From: Paenibacillus marchantiae
GTDB taxonomy: Bacteria > Bacillota > Bacilli > Paenibacillales > Paenibacillaceae
Length of the DNA: 64,000 bases
NCBI RefSeq assembly: GCF_028771845.1
Contig: NZ_CP118270.1
Coordinates: 186,001 to 250,000, forward strand
Reading direction: 5' to 3'
Shown here: in pieces, positions 51,081-60,663 of the stretch
Position numbering within the stretch: position 1 is the first letter of the stretch
Layout of the letters: each line of letters begins with the position of its first letter
The notes under the pieces: model-generated
What the model saw: only the letters and a program-made list of their open reading frames with translations
Told to the model about the DNA's origin: nothing
Databases searched by the model: none
Made by a program: the position numbers and the translations under genes

Positions 51081-51098
51081 TTCGATACCAATCGAACT
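51081..51098. promoter_or_regulatory. ArsR-type operator
   Basis: GTTCGAT-ACCA-ATCGAAC, a perfect 7-4-7 dyad between the divergent genes, overlapping a TTGGTA -35-like box for the arsR-type gene. Confidence 0.65.
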
Positions 51099-51222
51099 TA
51101 CAAACATATTTCGTTTATGTATCCCTGCTGTCAGGCATGGGATTCACTCTATACCACATTTTGCAAATGTTACACACCGTTTCTGAAATGTTGCGAAATA
51201 CACATCAAACTAGGAGGTTTTT

Positions 51223-52599
51223 ATGAACAATACCGCAACTGCATCATCTGGGGAACGGACAGCAGGAATACAGGAAGGGTTAATCGTAAGTCTGCTGGGA
51301 TTCACGGTTGTGCTTGTCGTTATGAATACGATGATGTTCAATCTGGCCCTGCCCAAAATTGCAGCTGAATTTATGCTCTCATCCGTCTCTTCTTCCTGGA
51401 TTGTCACCGGTTATTCCATCGTTTTTGCTATTTCCTCGATCACGTTCTCACGTCTATCGGATTTTGTGCCAATTCGTACCCTGTTTACGACCGGTCTTAC
51501 ACTGCTTGGTGCGGCATCCGTTCTTGGTTTCTTCAGTAACCATTTTATCCTTCTGCTCATTGCGCGACTGATTCAGGCTGCGGGTGCAGCTTCTGTACCA
51601 GGGCTAGCTATCGTTCTTATTACTCGTTACATTCCAAGTGACCGCCGGGGTAAATCCATGGCTGTTGTTATGTCTGCCAGCTCACTGGGTCTTGGACTTG
51701 GACCTGTGATCGGCGGCAGTATTACACAGTTTCTCGGATGGCATGATCTGTTTATCGTTACCGGACTAACCTTGTTTCTGATCCCTGTATTTTTCAAACT
51801 GCTTCCAAGTGAGATGCCGCAAAAGGGTTCATTCGACTTGCTCGGCGCGCTGTTACTGGCGATCGGAACAACCGGCGTCCTGCTATTCCTGACTTCACGT
51901 GAATGGGTAACCCTCGTTATTGGTGCGGCTGCACTCGTCCTGTTCTGGCTACGAATTCGCCGTGCGGCTGATCCCTTTGTGCAACCAGCTCTGTTCAAAA
52001 ACAAAAAAAATATGATGCTCAGCTCACTGGGGATTGTATCGTATATTAACAACTTCTCGACGCTGTTCCTATTGCCGCAAATTTTGGCACATCTGTATGG
52101 CCTGACTCCGGCCCAGTCCGGGCTTGTCATCTTCCCGGGTGCAATCGTGTCCATGCTGTTATCCAATCGGATTGGCCGCATGATTGACCGACACGGCAAT
52201 ACACAACTGCTCAAGTTCGCACCATGGTTGCTGCTCGCTGCGGCCGGATTGTTTGCTCTATTTGCAGACGACAGCATCTATGCCATTATGGCCGTATACA
52301 TTCTGCTTAGCGTAGGCTTCTCTGCACTGACAACGAGTGTCTCCAATGAGTTGTCGGGCAATCTGACGATGGATCAGGTAGGCGCAGGCATGGGACTGTT
52401 CCAGCTCAGCCAGTTCTTCAGTGGAGCATTTAGTGTTGCCGTAACTGGCGTGGCATTGACAGCCATGCAGCAATTGCCACTATCATCGGCTTATACTAAT
52501 ATTTTCTGGGGCATGACTGTGGTTGCTCTGGCATCCATTGTTTTCTCCCAGGTGTATCTGAGAATGCAGTCACGGAAGAAAACCATCGCTTCACACTAA
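51223..52599 (+). CDS. MFS multidrug efflux transporter (DHA2 family)
   Basis: 458 residues with 14 hydrophobic segments; TetA(L)/QacA-type 14-TMS drug/proton antiporter. Motif A region SRLSDFVPIRTLFTTG and motif C GLGLGPVIGGSI are clear. CTAGGAGG precedes the ATG. Divergent from an ArsR regulator, a frequent arrangement for induced drug pumps. Confidence 0.92.
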   Translation: MNNTATASSGERTAGIQEGLIVSLLGFTVVLVVMNTMMFNLALPKIAAEFMLSSVSSSWIVTGYSIVFAISSITFSRLSDFVPIRTLFTTGLTLLGAASVLGFFSNHFILLLIARLIQAAGAASVPGLAIVLITRYIPSDRRGKSMAVVMSASSLGLGLGPVIGGSITQFLGWHDLFIVTGLTLFLIPVFFKLLPSEMPQKGSFDLLGALLLAIGTTGVLLFLTSREWVTLVIGAAALVLFWLRIRRAADPFVQPALFKNKKNMMLSSLGIVSYINNFSTLFLLPQILAHLYGLTPAQSGLVIFPGAIVSMLLSNRIGRMIDRHGNTQLLKFAPWLLLAAAGLFALFADDSIYAIMAVYILLSVGFSALTTSVSNELSGNLTMDQVGAGMGLFQLSQFFSGAFSVAVTGVALTAMQQLPLSSAYTNIFWGMTVVALASIVFSQVYLRMQSRKKTIASH

Positions 52600-52641
52600 G
52601 CAGGTTATATAGGTTCTTACTTATAATAGATTCTTCATATA

Positions 52642-52686
52642 AGAAAGCCAGGATTGGACCGATAGAGTCTGATCTCTGGCTTTTTT
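52642..52686 (+). terminator. intrinsic terminator after the DHA2 pump
   Basis: AGAAAGCCAG and CTGGCTTTTTT arms around a GA-rich loop. Confidence 0.8.
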
Positions 52687-52808
52687 GTTTGTTTGTTATT
52701 AGACTATAAGGTATCAATACGTATTACTTGATCTCTGTTATTCTTATATTATAAACAGATCGTATAGATATTTTGAAAATGATAAAACCAAGGGGATGTC
52801 TTTCGCAC

Positions 52809-54023
52809 ATGAAGCTTCAACAGTTTAATTCACTATTTCGTATCCCTACATACCGGCTGTTTCTCGTTTGTATGTTATTGCAAGGTATGGCTATTTCAAT
52901 CAGCGCGCCCTTTCTTGCGGTCTACTTTACAACCCGCCTTGAAGTATCCATCGCAACATTCGGATTATTCACTGCCGTAACTCTTATGGCGGGTGTGTTG
53001 TTCAGTTCCTGGATCGCCAGACGATCAGATCAACCCGGAGCTCGTAAAATAATTCTGGTGACTGCCATGATTTGCAATGCTCTGGCTTTTGCCGGATATC
53101 TGTGGATTCACGACTTCACTTTATTATTTATCTATATGACGGTGCTGACTGCGCTCGGATCTCCCGCCATGCCACAATTGTTCGCAGCTGCAAGAGAAGC
53201 GGTCAATACCGCAACGGACGTCGATCATGCTGTGGCCAATTCAACCCTGCGCTCCGCGTTTTCACTGGGATTTATTACAGGACCTTTACTCGGAACTTTA
53301 CTGATTGCGTATATTGGATACACCGGTATTTTTAGTTCAACGTGTTTTATTTTTTTGATCAATGCGTTATTATTTTTCTTTCTCTTAAAAAAGGCTCCCG
53401 AGCCTTCTACCCTCCGTGCATCTACAGGCGGAATACAAATGAAATTGCATCAGGATGCAAGAATCTATATGCCTTTTCTCATTACTACACTCCTGTATAT
53501 GGCACATTGGATGAATAATCTGAATGCATCACTGTTCATTATTCACCATCTGGGCGGGGGAACCCGGGAAGTTGGCTGGATCTCCAGTCTTTGCGCGGGG
53601 CTCGAAATTCCGATTATGTTAGGCTTGGGTCTGCTCGCCTCTAAATATCCCAACCGCTCACTCATGTTATGGGGCTCCTTGATGGGTGCCGCTTATTATG
53701 TCATTGTTTTGTTCTCCACGGAACTGTGGCACTTGCTGGCCGGACAACTATTGCTCGCATTCTTTGTCGCCGTCATCTCTGCTATCGGTATCAGTTACAT
53801 GCAGGATCTGCTTCCGTCCATGCCCGGCTATGCGTCAACACTCTATTCCAATGCCTCCACGTTGGGAAGATTATTTGGTAGTCTGGTCGGGGGATGGACA
53901 GCCGGAGCGTGGGGATATCGAAATTCCTATTGGGTATGTCTACTGCTCGTTCTGATTTCATTAGGCATGCTTGTTATCACACAACAATTATCAAAAGAGA
54001 AACGTCAGACCCTTTCACTCTAA
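52809..54023 (+). CDS. MFS transporter, sugar-efflux (SET) family
   Basis: 404 residues from ATG 52809, 12 hydrophobic segments. LQGMAISISAPFLAVYFTTRLEVSIATFGLFTAVTLMAGVLFSSWIARRSD is the SET (SetA/B) N-terminus with motif A, and LGSPAMPQLFAAAREAV follows. Exports sugars or lactose-like compounds in characterised members. Start is not certain; AAGGGGAT is 13-14 nt upstream. Confidence 0.85.
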   Translation: MKLQQFNSLFRIPTYRLFLVCMLLQGMAISISAPFLAVYFTTRLEVSIATFGLFTAVTLMAGVLFSSWIARRSDQPGARKIILVTAMICNALAFAGYLWIHDFTLLFIYMTVLTALGSPAMPQLFAAAREAVNTATDVDHAVANSTLRSAFSLGFITGPLLGTLLIAYIGYTGIFSSTCFIFLINALLFFFLLKKAPEPSTLRASTGGIQMKLHQDARIYMPFLITTLLYMAHWMNNLNASLFIIHHLGGGTREVGWISSLCAGLEIPIMLGLGLLASKYPNRSLMLWGSLMGAAYYVIVLFSTELWHLLAGQLLLAFFVAVISAIGISYMQDLLPSMPGYASTLYSNASTLGRLFGSLVGGWTAGAWGYRNSYWVCLLLVLISLGMLVITQQLSKEKRQTLSL

Positions 54024-54072
54024 GCAGATCCTCGGATGCAAGCCTGAGTGAACGAAAAAGCTTGAACAAAAC

Positions 54073-54111
54073 AAAGCCCCAAGGACGCAGCTATAGCGCT
54101 CTTGGGGCTTT
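54073..54111. terminator. terminator between convergent genes
   Basis: AAAGCCCCAAG and CTTGGGGCTTT arms; strong, with T tracts on both sides. Confidence 0.85.
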
Positions 54112-54150
54112 CGTTATTATCGTTTAAATATTCTTATATGAATACAAACA

Positions 54151-54600
54151 TTATTCAAACAGATCCAGACGAAGACGCTTCAGGCTAGTATGCTGGATGA
54201 GCCATTGACCATCAATTTTGACAAACGTTTCATGGTAGTGTCCAAAGCCGTGAAAGGATTTATTGTCATTGCCTTCAGGAAACGTCACCCAATCTTCCAT
54301 TGGAGAGATGACTTTGGCTTCATTCTCGGATACAAATTCAACTTCCGCGCTATGTACATGATGCACAGTTACGGCAACATGCACCAAATCTCGGAATACT
54401 TGAACAATGGTGTCGCGACCTGTTAATACCGGGATGGGATTGCCTTCTGTACTGAAATCAGCTACGGCATCCGGAGCGAACACTTCACCTAATGTATCCC
54501 ACTGCTTCGTATCAATATAACGGCAATAGCGAGCTTTGGTGTTCCGAATGTTTTCCAGTGCAAGCAGTTGTTCCAGTCCTGTGATGGTTGTTTGGCTCAT
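54151..54600 (-). CDS. SnoaL-like (NTF2-fold) protein
   Basis: 149 residues; RNTKARYCRYIDTKQWDTLGEVFAPDAVADFSTEGNPIPVLTGRDTIVQVFRDLV is the SnoaL_4 pattern, ending GFGHYHETFVKIDGQWLIQHTSLKRLRLD. A small alpha+beta barrel; the family covers dehydratases, isomerases and ligand-binding proteins. GGAGGGAC precedes the ATG. Substrate unknown. Confidence 0.85.
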   Translation of the reverse strand: MSQTTITGLEQLLALENIRNTKARYCRYIDTKQWDTLGEVFAPDAVADFSTEGNPIPVLTGRDTIVQVFRDLVHVAVTVHHVHSAEVEFVSENEAKVISPMEDWVTFPEGNDNKSFHGFGHYHETFVKIDGQWLIQHTSLKRLRLDLFE

Positions 54601-54660
54601 GTGTTGTCCCTCCAGAAATCTAAGATGTAAGCAAATATGTATTAATAAATTTCTTCCTTA

Positions 54661-54689
54661 TTGTACCATCCCACTTATATTAGGTACAA
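54661..54689. promoter_or_regulatory. inverted repeat upstream of the SnoaL-like gene
   Basis: TTGTACC-15-GGTACAA in the 320-bp gap 54601-54920; possible operator. The rest of the gap holds the terminator at 54824-54866 and no gene that I can support. Confidence 0.4.
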
Positions 54690-54823
54690 TGGCATATTAT
54701 ACGTTTGTATATTAACTATCTTCTCCTATCGTTGAAGCACTCTGATGCTGAGGGTATACCTTGTATTGCTCTCTTCCAGAGTCCTTTGTAGACTTATAAC
54801 TTCAATCCTCATCCGAGTACAGC

Positions 54824-54866
54824 AAAAAAAACCTTCCATCCCCCTTAAGCGGGGAGGAAGGTTTTT
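54824..54866 (-). terminator. intrinsic terminator of the Rrf2 gene
   Basis: AAAACCTTCC-CCCC / GGGG-GGAAGGTTTTT; T runs on both strands. Confidence 0.9.
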
Positions 54867-54920
54867 AAATTCGCGCTTCAACAGGCGCAGTTATAGGATC
54901 AACTGGACCTCCGATTCAGG

Positions 54921-55328
54921 TTATACGGAATGTGCAGCTTTCATCTGGGCAGCCAGCTCAGACATTTTTTTATTGTGCAAATAACTCTCCATCTCTTCTT
55001 CCGCACGGACCATCACCTGCTGAATCAGGCAGCCTTCGTTATGATCCTGCGAGCATTCGAACAAGGAAGCCTGCCCCTCAATGGCATGGATAATCTCCAG
55101 AAATGAAGGGTCCGGATTCTTCCGACTAAGCCGATAACCACCATTGGCACCCGAAGTCGATTCAATCATGCCGGCTTTGACCAGCTTGGTCAATATTTTA
55201 GATAAGTAGGTTGGAGATACTTTCTGCATCTCAGCTAATTGATGTACACTGACCAGTTGTTCCGGTTCGGTCGCAACCAGAAAAAGCATGGTGTGCAGGG
55301 CATAGTTTGTAGCTTTCGAATATTTCAT
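54921..55328 (-). CDS. Rrf2 family transcriptional regulator
   Basis: 135 residues: MKYSKATNYALHTMLFLVA, VSVHQLAEMQKVSPTYLSKILTKLVKAGMIESTSGANGGYRLSR is the Rrf2 winged helix and wing. Cysteines in the sensor loop are only two (FECSQDHNEGC), one less than NsrR/IscR cluster proteins, so it may be a thiol or non-cluster sensor (SaiR/YwgB-like). A TCTAT-A-ATAGA dyad (55361-55371) lies in its promoter region. Confidence 0.88.
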   Translation of the reverse strand: MKYSKATNYALHTMLFLVATEPEQLVSVHQLAEMQKVSPTYLSKILTKLVKAGMIESTSGANGGYRLSRKNPDPSFLEIIHAIEGQASLFECSQDHNEGCLIQQVMVRAEEEMESYLHNKKMSELAAQMKAAHSV

Positions 55329-55437
55329 GAGGGCACCTCATTGTATACGGATTTAATTTATCTATAATAGACTTGATTGAACGCTCTGTCAAACGTCGAG
55401 AATTACCGCAAAATCAAACAAACGGACATCATTACAT

Positions 55438-56274
55438 TTAACTGTGGTAAAGCCCGCGATAATCCGTTGGAGTCATTCCCTCATGGGCTAAGAACTGGCG
55501 GTTAAAATAACTGGCATTGGGATACCCCGCCTCCTCTGCGATCTGTCCAATGTTGGCCGTTGGCCGTTCCAGCAGCCACTGCTTCGCCATCTGCAACCGC
55601 GAACGGGTTATAAATTCCATCGGGGTCATTTCCACGGCACTCTTGAACATTTTGCAAAAGTAATACGAACTCACACCCGCCATATCTGCCCAATCCTGTA
55701 ACAAAAACGGTTGGCATGCCTCCTGCTGCATCTGTGGAAGAAGTCCAAGGATACGGCTCTCAGCCTTGCTTGTGCGTGTGCTTTTCAGTGGAACAGCATG
55801 CTGCACGAATTCGGCCAGCACAGCGTAGGTCAGGGTAGATAGTTGGGCAGGACGCAGCATCCGGTTCTGCTCGGCTTCATTCAGTAGGGCCATATGTGCT
55901 TCTTCCCATGGAGCCTGCTGCCGCAGCGTCCACAACAGGTTGCGATGCAACCCCCGCTCAATCATATAATCATGCAGCCGTTCACCGTAAAAATGAACCC
56001 ACCGCACATCCCATGGATCATCTTCGCTGCTGTAGTAATGCTGCCGCTGCAACGGGAAATACAGTACAGCCTGACCCGCACGAAGCTCATGCACTACCCC
56101 CTCCACTTCCACGTAGCCCTTGCCCGCAGCAACGTAGTGAATATTAAAGTTGTTAAGCGCGCCAGCCTCTCGTAATACGGTGTGCTCAGGGTGGTCGACA
56201 TAAAGTCCAACGGATTCTGGATAACAAAAATACGGAATATCCTGTAGGGTTAACAATACAGTCTGTCTCATCAT
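55438..56274 (-). CDS. AraC family transcriptional regulator
   Basis: 278 residues: N-terminal cupin-like arm (YVEVEGVVHELRAGQAVLYFPLQRQHYY) and C-terminal double HTH (WADMAGVSSYYFCKMFKSAVEMTPMEFITRSRLQMAKQWLLERPTANIGQIAEEAGYPNASYFNRQFLAHEGMTPTDYR). Divergent from the Gfo/Idh/MocA gene at 56393, its likely target. Confidence 0.9.
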   Translation of the reverse strand: MMRQTVLLTLQDIPYFCYPESVGLYVDHPEHTVLREAGALNNFNIHYVAAGKGYVEVEGVVHELRAGQAVLYFPLQRQHYYSSEDDPWDVRWVHFYGERLHDYMIERGLHRNLLWTLRQQAPWEEAHMALLNEAEQNRMLRPAQLSTLTYAVLAEFVQHAVPLKSTRTSKAESRILGLLPQMQQEACQPFLLQDWADMAGVSSYYFCKMFKSAVEMTPMEFITRSRLQMAKQWLLERPTANIGQIAEEAGYPNASYFNRQFLAHEGMTPTDYRGLYHS

Positions 56275-56392
56275 GGCCCATTCTCTTTTCTAAACAATAT
56301 TGTGTTAACTCATTTCAATATATTATCATTTTAATTCATTCATCTATTACTTATAATCACAATATACATTCATTCATAGGAGGAAACAACAA

Positions 56393-57397
56393 ATGAATTC
56401 AGATCGAAAACTGCGCTGGGGAATTCTTGGTAGCGCTAGCATTGCCGTAGGATCCGTTATTCCAGGTTTGCAGCAATCCGAGTTGAATGAAGTGACTGCC
56501 ATTGCTAGTCGAGATGAAGAAAAAGCAAAACAAACTGCTGACAAACTCGGCATTCCTCAAGCTTATGGCAGCTATGAAGCTTTGCTTGCTGACGATTCCA
56601 TTGATGCGGTCTACATCCCGCTTCCGAACCATCTGCACCGGGAGTGGACACTCCGTGCCGCAGAAGCTGGTAAACATATTTTGTGTGAGAAGCCACTGGC
56701 ACTGACGGAGCAGGAAGCTCAGGAAATGGTGCAAGCCTGCGAAGACGCTGGTGTGCATCTCGCTGAAGCTCTCATGTACCGACATCATCCACGTTATGAT
56801 CAGATTAAGGATATTATCGCCAGCGGAGAAATTGGTGAGATCCGCGGCATTCATAGTACATTTTCGTTCAACAGTTCAGGCTCTACAGGTAATGTTCGCT
56901 TTCGGCGTGATTGGGGCGGCGGTGCGCTGTATGATATCGGCTGTTATTCCATCAGTGCAGCACGCTTGATACTTGGTCAAGAGCCTTCGGCGGCAACCGT
57001 CATTGGCATGTTCTCCCCTGAACATGATCATGTGGATATGATGGCTTCCGGCTTGCTTGAGTTCGACAATCATATTGGCGTCACCTTTGACAGCAGCATG
57101 TGGGCAGCCTTCCGCAACACACTGGAGGTACTTGGAACAGATGGCATCATTGAGGTTCCTTCTGCCTTTATCAGCAATAGGGATCGCAGCTCCAACTTCT
57201 TCGTAACTGTTGACGGTGAGCGTAAGGAGATTGAAGTCCCACAGGTCAATCACTACTCCCTCCAGGGCGACGATATGGCACGAGCTGTGCTTCAAGGTAA
57301 AGCTCTGCGCTTCGATCCATCCGATGCTATAGCCAATATGAAAGTACTCGAAGCTTGTCTTCGTTCAGCGGAAGAACGTACACGCATTACACTATAA
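56393..57397 (+). CDS. Gfo/Idh/MocA family oxidoreductase
   Basis: 334 residues. NAD-binding WGILGSASIAV, ...and the EKP segment (ILCEKPLALTEQEAQEM) with the conserved Lys of the family; C-terminal alpha+beta domain. Oxidises or reduces a sugar or cyclitol; exact substrate unknown. AGGAGGAAAC precedes the ATG. Twenty-one nt upstream of an aldo/keto reductase, forming an operon. Confidence 0.9.
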   Translation: MNSDRKLRWGILGSASIAVGSVIPGLQQSELNEVTAIASRDEEKAKQTADKLGIPQAYGSYEALLADDSIDAVYIPLPNHLHREWTLRAAEAGKHILCEKPLALTEQEAQEMVQACEDAGVHLAEALMYRHHPRYDQIKDIIASGEIGEIRGIHSTFSFNSSGSTGNVRFRRDWGGGALYDIGCYSISAARLILGQEPSAATVIGMFSPEHDHVDMMASGLLEFDNHIGVTFDSSMWAAFRNTLEVLGTDGIIEVPSAFISNRDRSSNFFVTVDGERKEIEVPQVNHYSLQGDDMARAVLQGKALRFDPSDAIANMKVLEACLRSAEERTRITL

Positions 57398-57418
57398 GTA
57401 GAGAGGATGAACTGAATT

Positions 57419-58366
57419 ATGGAATACATTGAAATTGCTGGTGCAGGTAAACCTATCTCCCGACTGATTAAAGGAACCGATTATTTTTACCATGATTCCT
57501 ATGAGAAAGCAGCTACGAACATGGATGCATTCTTGGCGATTGGCGGTAATACCGTTGACTCCGCGCATATTTATTGTGGCGGGCAGAGTGAAGAAGTGCT
57601 CGGACGTTATATGCAGGAACGGGGTAACCGTAACGAGATCGTTATTTTGACCAAAGGTGCGCATCATGACCAGAATGGCCCACGCGTTAACGCTGATGCT
57701 ATCCGCAGTGACCTTCTAACCAGTCTGGAACGGCTGCAAACGGAACATGTGGAGCTATATGCCCTGCATCGGGACGATCCCAACACACCCGTTGGAGTGA
57801 TTCTCGAAGCATTGAACGAACATATTGAATCCGGCAAAATCGGCGCGATCGGCGCCTCCAACTGGACCTGGCAGCGGCTAGAAGAAGCTAATGCATATGC
57901 AGCTGCTAACGGTCTGAAAGGTTTTACATTCAGCAGTCCGAATCTCAGTCTCGCCAAAGCGAATGAACCGTTCTGGGCCGGCTGTGTATCGGCAGACGAT
58001 GAAACACTGGCATGGCATGAACGCACCAAGCTTCCTTTGCTGTCCTGGTCATCCCAGGCTCGTGGCTTCTTTACCGGACGATTCACACCTGAAGTTCGGG
58101 ACAATGAAGATCTGGTTCGTGTGTTTTACAGTGACGGTAACTGGGAACGTTTGCACCGTGCTGAACAATTGGCCGAGTCGAAAAAGACTTCCCCCATCCA
58201 GATTGCTCTCGCTTATGTATTGAATCAGCCGTTTCCAACCTGTGCGTTGATAGGTGCCCAGAATCAGGCAGAATTGCTCTCCTGTGACGAAGGTTCTCGT
58301 ATCACACTAACTCGTGAAGAACTCGATTGGCTGGATTTGGGCAGTAATGTAAAACCAAGCGTGTAA
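57419..58366 (+). CDS. aldo/keto reductase
   Basis: 315 residues. Catalytic residues are in VDSAHIYCGG (Asp, Tyr), ILTKGAH (Lys) and LYALHRDDP (His). The Ala-His around the Asp differs from DTA in most members. Paired with the Gfo/Idh/MocA oxidoreductase; probably acts on the same sugar. Gap of 21 nt to the upstream gene. Confidence 0.88.
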   Translation: MEYIEIAGAGKPISRLIKGTDYFYHDSYEKAATNMDAFLAIGGNTVDSAHIYCGGQSEEVLGRYMQERGNRNEIVILTKGAHHDQNGPRVNADAIRSDLLTSLERLQTEHVELYALHRDDPNTPVGVILEALNEHIESGKIGAIGASNWTWQRLEEANAYAAANGLKGFTFSSPNLSLAKANEPFWAGCVSADDETLAWHERTKLPLLSWSSQARGFFTGRFTPEVRDNEDLVRVFYSDGNWERLHRAEQLAESKKTSPIQIALAYVLNQPFPTCALIGAQNQAELLSCDEGSRITLTREELDWLDLGSNVKPSV

Positions 58367-58400
58367 AACTGGCATACACTTTTAATTCAATCTTGATAGT

Positions 58401-58447
58401 GAAAGGACTGACTCTTCCGCGATGTAGCGGAGTGGTCAGTCCTTTTT
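58401..58447 (+). terminator. terminator after the aldo/keto reductase
   Basis: AAAGGACTGA and TCAGTCCTTTTT arms with an inner TCCGC/GCGGA stem. Confidence 0.9.
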
Positions 58448-58457
58448 GGAATGCCAG

Positions 58458-58565
58458 CTAACCATTCAACCATTGTAGCCATGCCGCAGGCAGGATCAAT
58501 AATCGCTTTTCGCTAGGATCAGCATATCGCCAAACTTCGGGTCCAGACTTGTCCTCTATTACGGA
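58458..58565 (-). pseudogene. short protein-like remnant
   Basis: An open minus-strand stretch reads VIEDKSGPEVWRYADPSEK... and ends LQWLNG before a stop at 58458. It has the look of a protein C-terminus but no start codon or ribosome site; a stop precedes it. It may be the end of a decayed gene. The surrounding gap (58367-58696) otherwise holds only terminators. Confidence 0.25.
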
Positions 58566-58596
58566 TTACACCCATCTGGCTGTCATGAAAAAGTAA

Positions 58597-58647
58597 TAAA
58601 AAGAGACTACCCGCCAGAAATATTTCTCTGGAGGTAAGCCCCTTTTT
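58597..58647 (-). terminator. terminator of the oxidoreductase-isomerase operon
   Basis: AAAAAGGGG-CTTACCTCCAGA and TCTGGCGGGTAG-CTCTTTTT arms with a few mismatches; T run on the minus strand. Confidence 0.65.
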
Positions 58648-58696
58648 AATATGAGATAGTCAAATTTTTAAAGTAATGACGATGATATCGTTACGA

Positions 58697-59716
58697 TTAC
58701 AGCTTCACGATTTGACCAGTCTTCTCGGATTCAAATGCTGCCAGAATCACTTGCAGGGAACGCAGACCTTCTTCACCGGAAATGCTTGGAGGTGTTTGCG
58801 TTACAATCGACTCGACAAAAGCGTCAATAACGCCGCTTGGTACTTGTTTCTCGTTGGTAGACATTGCGCCTACTTTGTATGTTTCAACCGTACCGTTAGT
58901 CAGCTCAACGATAACCTCGTCACCATCTACCGTTCCGATCTTCATCACACCATTTTCACACCACAGAACCGTACTGTTATCTCCTGCTCTGTATTGTGTC
59001 CAGCTCGCTACCAGCGTACCGATTGCACCGCTCTTCATGCGAAGCAGGCATGTTGCGTTATCGTCCACTTTGGTGTTTTCCTTGTGCAGTGTGCTGATGA
59101 AACCAGCAACCTCGGATACTTCATCATCCAGCAAATAGCGGATAAAGTCCGATTTGTGCACGCCCAGGTCACCCATGGCTCCCATAATCGCTTCTTCTTT
59201 GCGGAAGAACCAGCTTTCTGCACCGTCTACGCTCCAGCCTTCCGGACCTGGATGACCAAAGGAAGTACGGAAATTCAGGACTTTACCGAGTTTGCCGGAG
59301 TCCAGAATTTCTTTGGCTTTTACGTGTGGAGGCATCAAACGTTGGTTGTGTCCAACCATCAGATACACACCGTTTTTCTTGGCAGCTTCAATCATTTGCT
59401 CGCCTTCTTCGGTAGTAACCGCCATCGGTTTTTCCACCAGTACATGTTTACCGGCATTCGCAGCAGCAATGGCCATCGAAGCATGCAGGTAGTTCGGCGT
59501 ACAAACGCTGACCGCATCCACTTCTTCGCTTGCAAGCAATTCTTCGTAGCTAGAGTAAGCTTTACCGCCGTAAGTTTCGGCCATCTTCTCCGCACGCTCC
59601 ACGATCGGATCGGCAAAAGCGACAAGTTCTACGTTCTCATTGGCAGCGTACTCTGGAATATGTCTGCGCTCGGCAATGGCTCCACAGCCGAATACAGCAA
59701 CTTTAATTTTACTCAT
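58697..59716 (-). CDS. Gfo/Idh/MocA family oxidoreductase
   Basis: 339 residues. VAVFGCGAIAERRHIPEY nucleotide-binding segment and VLVEKPMAVTTEEGEQM with the conserved Lys. The ATG at 59716 is preceded by AAAGGAG; a start two codons earlier (TTG) is not needed. It lies 27 bp after a sugar isomerase gene and acts with it in sugar or inositol catabolism. Confidence 0.92.
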   Translation of the reverse strand: MSKIKVAVFGCGAIAERRHIPEYAANENVELVAFADPIVERAEKMAETYGGKAYSSYEELLASEEVDAVSVCTPNYLHASMAIAAANAGKHVLVEKPMAVTTEEGEQMIEAAKKNGVYLMVGHNQRLMPPHVKAKEILDSGKLGKVLNFRTSFGHPGPEGWSVDGAESWFFRKEEAIMGAMGDLGVHKSDFIRYLLDDEVSEVAGFISTLHKENTKVDDNATCLLRMKSGAIGTLVASWTQYRAGDNSTVLWCENGVMKIGTVDGDEVIVELTNGTVETYKVGAMSTNEKQVPSGVIDAFVESIVTQTPPSISGEEGLRSLQVILAAFESEKTGQIVKL

Positions 59717-59743
59717 GTACAAATGTCTCCTTTGACAAATAAA

Positions 59744-60520
59744 TTAGAATTGGTTCAAGTAATTCTGTTTCAGCCAGTTATGGCTGTTGGCTACGCTTTC
59801 AAGCGGTGGATTCTGGCAAACGTCCTGTTCCACGATCAGCCATTCTACACCTGCACTTGTAGCCGCTTCAATAACAGCTGGCAGATTAACTGAACCTTGT
59901 CCCAGTTCCAGTGTCTTCATCTGGCCCTGTTCGTCTTTGCTGAAGTCTTTCAAGTGAAGCAACGGCAGACGGCCTGCATATTTGTTGATATACTCAATCG
60001 GATTTTGTCCAGCAAATTGCACCCAACATACGTCCATTTCCACTTGAACCGCTTCAGGTGTCGTTTGAACAAACATTGCATCAAAGGCATTTTCGTCGCC
60101 AACCTGACCGTGGAATTCAAAATCATGGTTATGATAACCGAAGATCAGACCTTGTTTAGTCGCTTCTGCACCATATTGTTGCAATTCGTTGAACAGTTTG
60201 GTCCAGCCTTCTGCATTCTCTGGACGATCTTCGGGCATCAGGTAAGGGCAGATCATATATTGAGCCCCAATAGTTTTGAGGTAGTCGATTTGTTGTTGCA
60301 GATCTTCACGCATAGCATGTAATGAAACGTGGCTGCTGAAACCTTTCAGTCCAAGCTCATCCAATAGCGCTTTCATTTCTTCGGCAGGAATGTCACCATA
60401 TCCGGCGAATTCGACACCTTCATAACCAAGCTCTGCTACCTTGCGCAAAGTTCCACGGAAATCTGCTGCAGTTTCATCACGGAGTGTAAACAATTGCAAA
60501 CCAATATTAAGTTTTTTCAT
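59744..60520 (-). CDS. sugar phosphate isomerase/epimerase (xylose-isomerase-like TIM barrel)
   Basis: 258 residues. NIGLQLFTLRDETAADFRGTLRKVAELGYEGVEFAGYG is the IolE/AP-endonuclease-2 superfamily N-terminus; FGYHNHDFEF and EMDVCWVQFAGQNP supply the metal ligands, and HLKDFS and EQD follow. First gene of the operon with the downstream oxidoreductase. Divergent from an AraC-type gene. Confidence 0.9.
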   Translation of the reverse strand: MKKLNIGLQLFTLRDETAADFRGTLRKVAELGYEGVEFAGYGDIPAEEMKALLDELGLKGFSSHVSLHAMREDLQQQIDYLKTIGAQYMICPYLMPEDRPENAEGWTKLFNELQQYGAEATKQGLIFGYHNHDFEFHGQVGDENAFDAMFVQTTPEAVQVEMDVCWVQFAGQNPIEYINKYAGRLPLLHLKDFSKDEQGQMKTLELGQGSVNLPAVIEAATSAGVEWLIVEQDVCQNPPLESVANSHNWLKQNYLNQF

Positions 60521-60663
60521 AATAGATGCACCTCTGCTCTCAAATTTGCTTTCATTGCTCTATCTGGTATCATCCTAACGCAAAACAGGCTAGAATGAAC
60601 ATATACAATATCGTCAGAACATGAACTATCTGATCAAATTTTTAAATTTGGAGGATACATCTT

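Noticed and set aside
58676..59893. 405-codon open frame on the plus strand
   Set aside because: Antisense to the Gfo/Idh/MocA gene; explained by the codon pattern of the real gene.
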